A DNA stretch of 64,000 nucleotides from Clostridia bacterium (GCA_017524725.1 JAFXUZ010000077.1:1-64000), one strand, 5' to 3'; positions 35,053 through 43,955 are shown, counted from the stretch's first letter. The notes: generated by a model not told the origin, from the sequence alone. A program made the numbers and translations.

Positions 35053-36471
35053 CTAACGGGCGGTATCGATCCTGCGGACAGGGTCTCCCCCGTCCCCTGT
35101 CAGGTCGATCTCAACGCTGTTGTATTGCTTTCCTTTGATTATATTGAAATGATAACCCTTGATCCAGTCCATTCTGATCCAGGTGTCGAGGATCAGTTTT
35201 ACGTCATCGCGGACAGCTTTTTTCTTGTTTCTTTCAGCGGTACCGGAGATATTGCGCTCATCGAGGTCAAGCGTGCGGTAGAGCGTTGAAAAGAGGATGG
35301 TATGGCTTACCTTGGAACGGGTGTTTTTCATGGCTGATATCCTGCGCCAAAGATATTTCTGAACGATCAGGAAGTCAGTGGAAACCCGTTCGACGCCGTC
35401 TATACGGAAAAGAGATATATCCGAACGCGTGATCTGGTGCTTCAGGAGGGCATATTTCAAAAGCGTGGGAGTATGGATGATCTCCAGACAGTTAACTTCC
35501 GCGCCGTTCATTCGCACCTTGGTGTAGACGGACTGGATCAGAGCGCTTTCTTCATGGAACTGACGAAGATTGGCGCCGGGGCGGTTATTGGTTTCATCGA
35601 TGATGACATGGATGCGGCTGAGCTTTCGGAAGGATTGCGTGATCTGGTCTGTCTGCTTTTTGGAGATACGTGCGCTGTAATTGCCCGTCATTACATGATA
35701 GACCATGGAAGGGGTAATAAAGCGGTTTTTGCCTTCAGAAAAAAGGGTAAGGATGCTGTCGTGGACCATGCGGTCATAATCGTTAAGACGTTTGCCGGAT
35801 ATCGTGATCCCTTCCCCTTCGAGGGCATCATAGTTTATGGAAAGGATGGTGTTGAAATCCCGTCCGGTATTGACAGAGACCTCATTGGATTCAGAGCGGT
35901 GTTCAGGAGAAAAAGTATAATTGGAAATGGAATCGGTAGTGGACATAAATACGCTGGGATTAGAGGAGCGGGCTGACTGGGTTGCCTGACGGGATGCAGG
36001 ATCGATCCCTACATCTTCAATAGCGTCTTCGATTCGGTTTGTGTCAGAAAGGAGGTTATTAAGGTAAGTAATTGCGTCCGAATATTCGCTTTTACGGTGT
36101 TGACGAAGATAATCAAGATGAAGTTTAAGATCTTCTGTGATCAATTCGTAAAGGGAATTACGGTCGAGAAGCTGGTTCTTGCTGTCACGGGAAAGAAACT
36201 GCTGATCAACGATCGTGGAGGCACGGGACATAAAGTCCGGCAGGATCTTATCAGGAGAATCCTCAAGGATTTCGCTGAATGCACGTTTGCGTCCTCGATT
36301 AAGGAGTTCCAGCTTTTTTTTGTTGTACTCACCAAGCTTGGTGCCTTTTTCCTCATCTACGCTGATAAAATCCTCATCACCGGTCAACGAGGAAACAATG
36401 TCAGCAAAATGAGCTGTGAGAAGGTCAAGCTCGCTTTGTTCTTCGGGGTTAAGTCTGATCATGTCATCCAT
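35053..36471 (-). CDS. Putative plasmid-type replication initiator (Rep)
   Basis: A 472-residue protein with a helical acidic N-terminus (1-160), a Ser/Asn-rich linker (about 165-205) and two probable winged-helix units: 220-300 (NDYDRMVHDSILTLFSEGKN then ITPSMVYHVMTGN) and 360-460 (RISAMKNTRSKVSHTILFST, then KLILDTWIRMDWIKGY). This two-winged-helix plan is that of iteron-binding Rep proteins (RepA/RepE/Rep_3 types), although I see no close family match and the N-terminal extension is unusual. ATG 36471 behind GGAG. Its position between iterons and parA supports the role. It may also repress its own promoter through the dyad at 36494-36531. Confidence 0.65.
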   Translation of the reverse strand: MDDMIRLNPEEQSELDLLTAHFADIVSSLTGDEDFISVDEEKGTKLGEYNKKKLELLNRGRKRAFSEILEDSPDKILPDFMSRASTIVDQQFLSRDSKNQLLDRNSLYELITEDLKLHLDYLRQHRKSEYSDAITYLNNLLSDTNRIEDAIEDVGIDPASRQATQSARSSNPSVFMSTTDSISNYTFSPEHRSESNEVSVNTGRDFNTILSINYDALEGEGITISGKRLNDYDRMVHDSILTLFSEGKNRFITPSMVYHVMTGNYSARISKKQTDQITQSFRKLSRIHVIIDETNNRPGANLRQFHEESALIQSVYTKVRMNGAEVNCLEIIHTPTLLKYALLKHQITRSDISLFRIDGVERVSTDFLIVQKYLWRRISAMKNTRSKVSHTILFSTLYRTLDLDERNISGTAERNKKKAVRDDVKLILDTWIRMDWIKGYHFNIIKGKQYNSVEIDLTGDGGDPVRRIDTAR

Positions 36472-36493
36472 CGGATAAAAACACTCCTGTCAG

Positions 36494-36531
36494 GGACTTT
36501 TCATCATATATATTTTACTATCGAAAAGTCC
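36494..36531. promoter_or_regulatory. Inverted repeat upstream of the initiator gene
   Basis: GGACTTTTC (36494-36502) and GAAAAGTCC (36523-36531) flank 20 A/T bases that hold likely -10 sequences for the minus-strand rep gene. Half-iteron dyads at this place are how many initiators autoregulate, but the sequence is not iteron-like here. The rest of 36540-36780 is AT-rich without genes. Confidence 0.6.
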
Positions 36532-36783
36532 TTTAGGCAAGAAAAACAAAGAACTTTGCGTATTAACGGATGCATATAGATATATAAGAGAAGCGGCGGT
36601 AATGAAGGAAGAAAAAAATATATTTTCGATATGATAAATAAATTAAAAACAAATTAATTAATTAATAAATAAATTGCAAGAAGATATAATGACTAAAAAA
36701 TGCATCAGGATGAAAAAAAGAAGGCAAACGACCATAATAACGAGGTTAATAAACAAGAAAATAAAATATTAAATAAATAAAGA

Positions 36784-36843
36784 TTGACGATAAGAAGTAA
36801 ATAATATATTATAAAAATAATCGAATATCTTAATAAGATATTC
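36784..36843 (+). promoter_or_regulatory. Promoter and operator of the parA operon
   Basis: TTGACG (36784-36789), 17 bases, TATTAT (36807-36812). Directly after the expected start point is a perfect dyad of 10-bp arms around one base (36823-36843; GAATATCTTA and TAAGATATTC). This is the classical place for autorepression by the ParA partner, and it may also serve as the centromere. Confidence 0.8.
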
Positions 36844-36870
36844 AGATTTAAAGATATCGGGGTGATATAT

Positions 36871-37656
36871 ATGAGAATCATTGCAATAGCCAACCAGAAA
36901 GGCGGCGTAGGAAAAACGACGACCGCGCTTGCGTTGGCGGCAGGCCTATCGGAAAAAGGTTATAAAGTACTGGGTGTTGATACGGATCCCCAGTGCAATT
37001 TTTCATCCACCAGCAGGGTAAAAGTATCAGGTGTTCCGACGACCATCAATCTTCTTTTGAAAGATGCGGAATCTGAGGAAGCAATACAGCAATCTCCATC
37101 AGGTTACGATGTGATAGCCGGTTCAAACGCGTTATCGGCTGCGGAAAAAATGATCACCGAAACAGGACGGGAACACAGACTGGAAGAGGCGCTGCAGGGG
37201 ATCAAGGAAAAATACGATTATCTCATTCTTGATACTCCACCGACACTCGGTATTTTGACAATTTGCGCATTTACTGCCGCTGACAGCATCATTATCCCTA
37301 CACTTGCTTCATTTTATGCCGCAGCCGGCATTAATGAGTTAAGCCACAGTGTGGAACAATTAAAGCATTACAATATTAACCCCAATTTGATCATAGACGG
37401 TATACTGCTTACGAAATTTGATCCAAGGACGATCGTCGGGCGCAAAATGAAAGAGATCACGGAACAGATCGGCGAACATATTGATACAAAAGTATTTAAT
37501 ACGGTAATCAGGTCTTCTGTTGCGGTTGACAGCGCTCAGGTAATGAAAACAAGTATTTTTGAATATGACAAAAATACAACGGTAGCAAAGGATTACATGG
37601 CTTTCATCGATGAATTATTGAAAGGATATGAAAAAGATGGCGTCAAGAAAGACTGA
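36871..37656 (+). CDS. parA: ParA-family partition ATPase
   Basis: 261 residues beginning MRIIAIANQKGGVGKTTTAL, the deviant Walker A of ParA/Soj ATPases. Other motifs are VLGVDTDPQCNFS (A'), YDYLILDTPPTLG (Walker B) and LLTKFDPRT. No N-terminal DNA-binding extension is present, so it is the short (type Ib-like) form, which usually pairs with a small ribbon-helix-helix partner, as here. ATG 36871 follows GGGGTGAT; a GTG nine bases earlier is less likely. Its end overlaps the next gene by 29 bases. Confidence 0.95.
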   Translation: MRIIAIANQKGGVGKTTTALALAAGLSEKGYKVLGVDTDPQCNFSSTSRVKVSGVPTTINLLLKDAESEEAIQQSPSGYDVIAGSNALSAAEKMITETGREHRLEEALQGIKEKYDYLILDTPPTLGILTICAFTAADSIIIPTLASFYAAAGINELSHSVEQLKHYNINPNLIIDGILLTKFDPRTIVGRKMKEITEQIGEHIDTKVFNTVIRSSVAVDSAQVMKTSIFEYDKNTTVAKDYMAFIDELLKGYEKDGVKKD

Positions 37657-38083
37657 TTTTAATACAGAGGATATCATGGGTTCTCTTCTGGGAATGAACA
37701 GAAAGGAACTGGAAAAAGAAGAAGAAAAAAATAAAGATAAAGACGAAGTTTCCGACAAAAGAGAAAATGAATCAAAGGAAAATGAAAAAACAGATGAATA
37801 CATAATAACTGACACAAGGAGATCTATCCCCTTTGTCGAAGAAAAAGAAAGTGAATATATACCGATAGAAAACATAAGGATCCGTCGAAAAGATGAAAAA
37901 GATATGAAAGTACCTGTCAGCTTCAGCCTCTCAAGAAAAACAGCGGAACAGCTAAAACAGATAGCTTATGTTGAAAGGCTCTCTTCCAGCGAGATCGTAT
38001 CAGGGCTGATAGAAGCATACATTCATGCACATAAGGATGTATTGTCAGAATATCTGGATCTGTTAAATCGAAGGAAAATGTAA
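37628..38083 (+). CDS. ParA partner with C-terminal ribbon-helix-helix domain
   Basis: 151 residues, opening MKKMASRKTDFNTEDIMGSL, a basic N-terminal stretch of the kind that stimulates ParA ATPase. A long Glu/Lys-rich disordered region follows (about 25-100), then VPVSFSLSRKTAEQLKQIAY and SSSEIVSGLIEAYI, a ribbon-helix-helix fold (about 100-140). It overlaps the parA gene; starts at 37628 or 37637 are both possible. It should bind the dyads at 36823 and 38130 as repressor and centromere protein. It has no ParB nuclease-like or HTH domain. Confidence 0.8.
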   Translation: MKKMASRKTDFNTEDIMGSLLGMNRKELEKEEEKNKDKDEVSDKRENESKENEKTDEYIITDTRRSIPFVEEKESEYIPIENIRIRRKDEKDMKVPVSFSLSRKTAEQLKQIAYVERLSSSEIVSGLIEAYIHAHKDVLSEYLDLLNRRKM

Positions 38084-38129
38084 TAATATCCGAAACAATT
38101 AAATTAATAAACATAATAATTGTTTAAGC

Positions 38130-38152
38130 AATAATATATTTAATATATTATT
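38130..38152. promoter_or_regulatory. AT-only dyad after the par operon
   Basis: 11-bp perfect arms around a single base, all A/T (AATAATATATT and its complement). With the dyad at 36823-36843 it brackets the par operon, as expected of a second binding site for the ribbon-helix-helix protein. It could instead only be AT-rich DNA before the next gene's promoter. Confidence 0.5.
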
Positions 38153-38193
38153 AATCTAATTAATAAATTATTTAGCATGCTGAGGAATACAAA

Positions 38194-38850
38194 ATGGAGC
38201 TGAAAAATAAAAAGATACTTTTTCTTGGGGACAGCATTACAGCGGGTCACGGGACATCGGGAAAAGAATACTGGTTCACGTCACTGATATCAAAGCGTTA
38301 CGGGTCTTTATGCGTTAATTACGGGATCGGGGGAACACGAATCGCAAGGCAGGAAAAGCCATCGGAATATCCGGAGCATGATCTGGATTTTCCGGGCAGG
38401 ATTGAGGGAATGGACAGGGAAGCGGATATCGTATGTGTTTTCGGAGGGACCAATGATTTCGGTCACGGTGATGCGCCGATCGGAAAAATGAGCGATCGCA
38501 CGGTATTCACTTTCTATGGGGCGCTTCACATTCTTTTCAATGATCTGATCGAAAGATATCCTTCGGCCCTGATATTCGTGATCACTCCACTGCATCGGCT
38601 TGGAGAGGACAACCCGCGGGGAAACGGAAGCAAGGAAAAGGACGTGGCGGTACTTAGGGAATATGTGGATATCATCCGCCGGGTTGCGGAATACTATTCC
38701 TTGCCGGTACTGGATCTGTATGCCACGTCAGGACTGCAGCCTGCGGTAAAAGCGATTCGTGAAAAATATATTCCCGACGGTCTTCATCCGAATGATGAAG
38801 GACACAGGGTGATCGCAGACAGGATCGGCGGTTTCCTGTCCTCGATATGA
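38194..38850 (+). CDS. SGNH/GDSL-type hydrolase
   Basis: 218 residues with the four SGNH blocks: ILFLGDSITAG (Ser), YGIGGTRI (Gly), CVFGGTNDFGHG (Asn) and PDGLHPNDEGHRVIAD (Asp/His). No signal peptide, so a cytoplasmic esterase, perhaps deacetylating sugars. ATG 38194 with TGAGG upstream. It is the first gene beyond the partition locus, and GC content rises again from here. Confidence 0.9.
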   Translation: MELKNKKILFLGDSITAGHGTSGKEYWFTSLISKRYGSLCVNYGIGGTRIARQEKPSEYPEHDLDFPGRIEGMDREADIVCVFGGTNDFGHGDAPIGKMSDRTVFTFYGALHILFNDLIERYPSALIFVITPLHRLGEDNPRGNGSKEKDVAVLREYVDIIRRVAEYYSLPVLDLYATSGLQPAVKAIREKYIPDGLHPNDEGHRVIADRIGGFLSSI

Positions 38851-38871
38851 CCGATGAAGGGAGGAGGAAAA

Positions 38872-39756
38872 ATGAATGTAAGACGCCGTCCGAAGGAAGA
38901 AGTTCCGGTCCTCGCCATATGCTATGATTTTGACAAAACACTGTCGCCATATGATATGCAGGCTCAGGGTTATATCCAGTCCCTGGGCTATGAAGTACCC
39001 GAGTTCTGGGAGCAGAGCAACCGGGTGGCTTTCGCAAACGAAATGGACAGCAATTTGTCGTATATGTATAAAATGGTCCGTGAGACAAGGGGACGTCTGA
39101 TCTTCAACAGAAAAACACTAATGGAGTACGGGGCCAGGGTAGCCCTGTTCCCGGGTGTTGCGGAATGGTTTGATCGCATGCGGGATTACGGAATGGAACA
39201 GGGCGTCAAGGTAGAACATTATATCATCTCTTCGGGACTAAAGGAGATGATCGAAGGAACGTCGATCGCCGGTAAGTTTGAAAAGATATACGCTTCCTCC
39301 TTTTTCTATGATGAAACGGGTGTGGCGGTATGGCCGGCCCAGGTAATTAATTACACCACAAAGACGCAATTGCTTTTCCGCATCGAAAAGGGGACCCTGG
39401 ACGTAAATGATCCGGAGGTCAACCGCTGGTTTCCGGAAAATGAACTGCGTGTTCCGTTTCGCAATATGGTGTACATCGGGGACAGTGAAACCGATATCCC
39501 CTGCATGAAGCTGGTGAATGTCAACGGCGGTCATGCCGTCGGGGTGTATGATCCCCAAACAGGAAGTGCGGACAGGGTAAGACAGATGCTGCGGGAAAAC
39601 CGGATCAAATATTTTGCTCCGGCGGATTACACCCAGGGGAGCCCGTTGGATACGCTGGTAAAAACCATTATCCGCGCGACCCGGGAAAGGGAAGCGCTGG
39701 AAAGCTGGCACGACCGCAACGCCCGGGAAGCGGACATCAGACAGTCAGGGGACTGA
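38872..39756 (+). CDS. HAD-superfamily phosphatase
   Basis: Motif I is CYDFDKTLSPYD (nucleophile Asp), motif II IISSGLKEM, motif III lysine in NYTTKTQ and motif IV VYIGDSETDIPCM, the arrangement of phosphoserine phosphatase-like HAD enzymes. About 294 residues; ATG 38872 behind GGGAGGAGG, 22 bases after the SGNH gene, so a probable operon. Substrate unknown. Confidence 0.88.
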   Translation: MNVRRRPKEEVPVLAICYDFDKTLSPYDMQAQGYIQSLGYEVPEFWEQSNRVAFANEMDSNLSYMYKMVRETRGRLIFNRKTLMEYGARVALFPGVAEWFDRMRDYGMEQGVKVEHYIISSGLKEMIEGTSIAGKFEKIYASSFFYDETGVAVWPAQVINYTTKTQLLFRIEKGTLDVNDPEVNRWFPENELRVPFRNMVYIGDSETDIPCMKLVNVNGGHAVGVYDPQTGSADRVRQMLRENRIKYFAPADYTQGSPLDTLVKTIIRATREREALESWHDRNAREADIRQSGD

Positions 39757-39853
39757 AGGCGTACCAGAGGATCATTGTATCCTGGTGTTCCGGTTCTCCG
39801 CGTGAATGAGGTATAATACTGCTGTTGTAGGAACGATATAAAGGAGGGCTGCG

Positions 39854-40645
39854 ATGCTTGGAGCGATGATCGGGGATATCGCCGGATCCCGCTTTGAATG
39901 GGAAAACCACAAATCAAAGGATTTCGTATTTTTCATGCCCCCGTGCCGTTTTACCGACGACAGTGTTATGACGGCCGCGGTGGCGGAAGCCCTGATGAAT
40001 TCTGCGCCGGATCATTCGGATCTGGCGGCGCGGGCGGTGGAATCGATGCAGAGGCTGGGAAGGGCCCACATTGATGCCGGTTATGGCGGCAGGTTTTTCA
40101 TTTGGCTCCTGTCCGACCGCCCCGAGCCTTACGGCAGCTTTGGGAACGGCGCTGCCATGCGGATCAGTCCGGTGGCATGGGCAGCCAGGGACGAGGAAGA
40201 GGTCAGGCGCCTTTCTGACGCAGTCACCGGAGTCTCCCACAATCATCCCGAGGGGATGAAAGGAGCCGAAGCGGCAGCTATGGCGGCTTTTATGGCGCTT
40301 CACGGCAAATCCATCACGCAGATAAGGGAAAGGATCGTCCGTGATTACTATCCGTTGGGATTCACCCTGGACGGCATCCGCTCGGGGTATCGGTTTGACG
40401 TCACATGCCAGGGCTCGGTGCCGGTGGCCCTGGAGGCTTTCCTGGAGTCCGCAGGATTTGAGGACGCTGTCCGGTTAGCTGTTTCCGTCGGGGGTGACAG
40501 CGATACCATCGCTGCTATCACCGGGGGGATCGCCGAGGCGTATTACGGAATCCCGGAGGACATGGTGTCCGAAGCCAGGGCTTACCTGTCAGACGACCTG
40601 AAGGCCATACTGGACCGGTTCACGGAATATGTTGGGCACAGTTAA
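39854..40645 (+). CDS. ADP-ribosylglycohydrolase family protein
   Basis: 263 residues starting MLGAMIGDIAGSRFEWEN. The metal-binding motifs of the DraG/ARH fold are present: RFTDDSVMT near the N-terminus and GGDSDTIAAITGGIAEAYYG near the C-terminus. Such enzymes remove ADP-ribose from proteins or nucleic acids. ATG 39854 behind AAAGGAGGG. No ADP-ribosyltransferase gene was seen nearby. Confidence 0.93.
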   Translation: MLGAMIGDIAGSRFEWENHKSKDFVFFMPPCRFTDDSVMTAAVAEALMNSAPDHSDLAARAVESMQRLGRAHIDAGYGGRFFIWLLSDRPEPYGSFGNGAAMRISPVAWAARDEEEVRRLSDAVTGVSHNHPEGMKGAEAAAMAAFMALHGKSITQIRERIVRDYYPLGFTLDGIRSGYRFDVTCQGSVPVALEAFLESAGFEDAVRLAVSVGGDSDTIAAITGGIAEAYYGIPEDMVSEARAYLSDDLKAILDRFTEYVGHS

Positions 40646-40692
40646 CGCGCTCCGCTTTGGAAGCGCGGTAATAATTCAAAAGGAGGCATTAT

Positions 40693-41562
40693 ATGAACAA
40701 GATCCAAAAGACGCTGGCTTTGCTTGCGGCGCTTGCGCTGCTGATATCCTGCGGCGCGGCATACGCGGCAGGGGAATGGCACTGTCTCTATTGCGGGCAG
40801 CTGAATGACCGCAATTTTTGTACTTCCTGCGGAGCGCCGCGGCCGGAAGAACCGGCATGGGCGGAAGATGACATTGCCGATCCGGCTGTGGCGGCATCCG
40901 TCCTGGGTATCGGCGGGGACCTGCTTCTGGAAGTGACGGTGAATTTTGAGGAAAACCTGTTTTTCTCCACCTATGATGTGGATATGTACCTGGACGGCGC
41001 GTACCTGGCCACGCTGCCCCACGGAGTGGATTATCATGCGTACTTCAGTGTTCCGCAGGGGGATCACATCCTGACCTTCTGTGAAAACGGAAATCACCAG
41101 GTGTACGGCGAAACAGGGCTGGCCATTTACGGCAGCACGGCTTTTTCCTGCAGGATCCAGGCAAAAAGCATGCAGGTGAAGATATCCGAAGAAAAGGTAT
41201 ACGATCCTTTCTCCGCCGTGCCGGCTGCATCCATCGAAAGGTACATGGCCTCCTGCAGGGCGCCGGATTATGGCGCTATCGCTGAAAGCCCGCAGAAGAA
41301 CAGGGGCAAAAAGATTGCTGTCACCGGCAGGGTGCTGCAGTCGGTGGAAGGCTCTCGCGAAGTCTCCTTTATGCGCATCGAGGATGAGAACGGCTTCCTG
41401 TGGTTCGCCTCGCGGCTTTTGACCGGCGGCAGTTCCTCCCTGGACGCATACGACACTGTTACGCTGTATGGGGAATGCACCGGTGTGACCACTTATATCA
41501 CTGTGACAGGTGATTCCCTCACGGTACCGTCCATCGACGTGAAATATATCGCACTGCACTGA
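40693..41562 (+). CDS. Exported double zinc-ribbon protein
   Basis: The N-terminus is a signal peptide with LLISC, an acceptable lipobox (Cys21), so it may be a lipoprotein; an AYA cleavage site is the alternative. Immediately after comes a zinc ribbon, WHCLYCGQLNDRNFCTSCG, which is unusual outside the membrane. The rest (about 65-289) is two beta-rich parts; the last 80 residues (GKKIAVTGRVLQSVEG onwards) resemble an OB-like fold. ATG 40693 behind AAAGGAGG. It lies 28 bases before the GH26 gene and is probably cotranscribed. Function unknown. Confidence 0.72.
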   Translation: MNKIQKTLALLAALALLISCGAAYAAGEWHCLYCGQLNDRNFCTSCGAPRPEEPAWAEDDIADPAVAASVLGIGGDLLLEVTVNFEENLFFSTYDVDMYLDGAYLATLPHGVDYHAYFSVPQGDHILTFCENGNHQVYGETGLAIYGSTAFSCRIQAKSMQVKISEEKVYDPFSAVPAASIERYMASCRAPDYGAIAESPQKNRGKKIAVTGRVLQSVEGSREVSFMRIEDENGFLWFASRLLTGGSSSLDAYDTVTLYGECTGVTTYITVTGDSLTVPSIDVKYIALH

Positions 41563-41590
41563 TCATGCATAAAGTACGAGGTAAAACGAA

Positions 41591-43780
41591 ATGAAGAGAG
41601 CATTGTCCATGGCCCTGGCGCTGATGATGTGCGCGGGCCGCGCAGCGGGGGAGACCGGCGCTGCGGTCAGGTATGAATTTGAGGACGGCGTGCTGCAGGG
41701 CAGCGCCAGGGCGGTGACCTCCGGCGTCGGCGGATGGGTGGAGGGTTTTGACAGTGAAGGCGACGGTGTGACGGTGACGGTGTATGCGCCCGAGGACGGA
41801 TTTTACGACCTGACGGTCCGGTCCGCAAGCACCGGCGGCTACAAGGAAAACTACCTCCTCCTGGACGGTGAGTCCATTGGGAATACCGTAACGGAGGACG
41901 TGACCTATGGTGACCATTCGTTGTCCCATATTTACCTTTCGGAAGGCGAGCACCGCGTGACCGTATCCTCCTTCTGGGGCTATGTCAAATTGGACTGCCT
42001 ACTGGTTACCCCTTCAGAAGCCCTGCCGGAGGATATGTACGATGTGCCTTCGTTACTGTGCAATCCTTCACCGTCCGCCGAGACCCAGGCCCTGATGGAC
42101 TGGATGTGCGATATTTACGGTGAAAAAATGATCTCCGGTCAGTATCTGGACGAAAACCAGTACGGCCTGGAGCTGAAAGCCGTCGCATCGGCGACGGACG
42201 GTATGTATCCCGCCATGGTGGGCCTGGACATGCTCAATTATTCACCGGCCTCCGTCAGCCTCGGCACCCGGCCCACATCGGTAGACCAGGCCATAGAATA
42301 CTGGCGGAAGGGCTATATCCTGACCATGTGCTGGCACTGGGTGCCCCCGGTGAAATACCTCGATACTGCCGGAAACAGCTGGTGGGGCGGTTTTTATACC
42401 AGGAACACATCCATCAGCCTTGAAAAGATCATGAACGGGGAAGATCCCGAGGGATACGATCTTCTGGTGCGGGATATGGACGCCATTGCCGAACAGCTCA
42501 AACGCCTCCGGGATGCCGGGGTGCCGGTCTTGTGGCGGCCCCTGCACGAGGCCAGCGGCGGCTGGTTCTGGTGGGGAGCTTCGGGGGCGGAGCCCTGCAT
42601 CGGGCTTTACCGCCTGATGTACGACCGCTACACCAACGTTCACGGCCTCAATAACCTCATTTGGGTGTGGAACGGCCAGGACGCCGCCTGGTATCCCGGG
42701 GACGACGTGGTGGACATCATCGGCACCGACATCTATGCAGGGTATCACGCCCACGATTCCCAAAGTTCGTCCTTCCTGAAGTGCCGGGAGACCACCGCGG
42801 CGAAGAAGCTGATCATGCTGTCCGAATGCGGATGCGTGCCCTCACCCGTTAAATGCCAACGGGACGGCACCATGTGGTGCGCCTGGGCGGTGTGGAATTC
42901 CGAATTTGTGCAGGTGGCCGGCAAGTATAACGAAGCTTACACCTCAGCCGAAACCCTCAAAATGTTCTATGAGCAGGATAACGTGGTGACTTTAAAAGAT
43001 GTGCCCGCTTTCGGCCGGGCTCCGGCGGAGAACGGGGGAGGGGAGACTGCGGGCAGCGAACTTACCTGGGATTTCACCGACGCTTTGCTTACCGGCAACG
43101 CCCGCCTGGGCGGCGGCGGTGTGCAGCTGTGGGGCAATGACGAAGGCGATACTGCGTCCCTCACCGTGTCCGTTCCGGCTGACGGCGATTACCGGCTGAC
43201 CATCGTCCAGTCCGGCATCGGCGGCGGCAAGCAGAATTACCTGTTCGTTGATGGTGTTAAGGTGGGCAATACCGTGGTCCGGGGCGAGGAGGAGGAAGCC
43301 TGCGACTTCGGCGTGATCTCCCTGGCCGGGGGTGAACACGAGATCAGGGTAGGTGCTTTTTGGGGCTGGACCACCCTCAGATCCCTTATCCTTGATCCGG
43401 TGCGGGCCGGCGGACTGAGGGTAGAGTTTGAAGACGGCGAGCTGCTGGGAAATGTGAAGATCGCTCCCCGCGAAGGAGAAAACTGTGTGGAGCTCGCCTC
43501 CAATGATGAGGCTGACGGCGTCCGCGTCACTTTCAGCGTCGAACAGGAAGGTGATTATGACCTGACCGTCATTCAGGCAGGCATCGGCGGATACAAGGAG
43601 AATTACCTGATCCTGGACGGCGAAAGGATCGGCAGCACCGTGGTGCAGGGGACCGACATGGAGGAGTGCGTTACTGGGCCGGTTCACCTTGCCGCCGGGG
43701 AGCACGAGGTGACGGTCACCTGCTTCTGGGGCTGGACCGATCTGGATGCCCTGGTGGTAACGCCTTCCAGAGGCGATTGA
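41591..43780 (+). CDS. Secreted GH26 beta-mannanase with three CBM35-like modules
   Basis: 729 residues. After a short signal peptide comes a carbohydrate-binding module (about 25-142), a GH26 catalytic domain (about 155-465) and two more modules (about 490-605 and 608-728). The acid/base Glu is E320 in WRPLHEASGGWFWWG and the nucleophile E412 in MLSECG, as in clan GH-A mannanases. The modules share YEFEDG, GGYKENYLLLDGE and FWGY/FWGW-type motifs. It degrades mannan-type hemicellulose outside the cell. ATG 41591 after GAGGT, probably cotranscribed with the zinc-ribbon gene. Confidence 0.9.
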   Translation: MKRALSMALALMMCAGRAAGETGAAVRYEFEDGVLQGSARAVTSGVGGWVEGFDSEGDGVTVTVYAPEDGFYDLTVRSASTGGYKENYLLLDGESIGNTVTEDVTYGDHSLSHIYLSEGEHRVTVSSFWGYVKLDCLLVTPSEALPEDMYDVPSLLCNPSPSAETQALMDWMCDIYGEKMISGQYLDENQYGLELKAVASATDGMYPAMVGLDMLNYSPASVSLGTRPTSVDQAIEYWRKGYILTMCWHWVPPVKYLDTAGNSWWGGFYTRNTSISLEKIMNGEDPEGYDLLVRDMDAIAEQLKRLRDAGVPVLWRPLHEASGGWFWWGASGAEPCIGLYRLMYDRYTNVHGLNNLIWVWNGQDAAWYPGDDVVDIIGTDIYAGYHAHDSQSSSFLKCRETTAAKKLIMLSECGCVPSPVKCQRDGTMWCAWAVWNSEFVQVAGKYNEAYTSAETLKMFYEQDNVVTLKDVPAFGRAPAENGGGETAGSELTWDFTDALLTGNARLGGGGVQLWGNDEGDTASLTVSVPADGDYRLTIVQSGIGGGKQNYLFVDGVKVGNTVVRGEEEEACDFGVISLAGGEHEIRVGAFWGWTTLRSLILDPVRAGGLRVEFEDGELLGNVKIAPREGENCVELASNDEADGVRVTFSVEQEGDYDLTVIQAGIGGYKENYLILDGERIGSTVVQGTDMEECVTGPVHLAAGEHEVTVTCFWGWTDLDALVVTPSRGD

Positions 43781-43818
43781 ACAGAACAGCGATACCGTCC
43801 GGCCGTTGAAGCGGCAGA

Positions 43819-43853
43819 TCAGGGGGTGTCAGCCATCGGCTGGCACCCCCTGA
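43819..43853 (+). terminator. Hairpin after the mannanase gene
   Basis: A 16-bp stem with one wobble (43819-43834 with 43838-43853) and a three-base loop, 38 bases after the stop. There is no T-tract, so it may protect the 3' end or act with Rho-type termination. Confidence 0.65.
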
Positions 43854-43955
43854 ATGATCCGGCAGGGAAGCAGGTGTTATTTGGGGCCTGGGCATGCGTG
43901 AGATCCGGAGTCCTCATATCTCCGGCGCCAAGCCGGTCCTGTATCCCCTATGCAA

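Noticed and set aside
33334..38193. Main chromosomal origin (oriC)
   Set aside because: A parS is present but dnaA, dnaN, rpmH, gidA or a cluster of DnaA boxes is not; the genes are plasmid-type.
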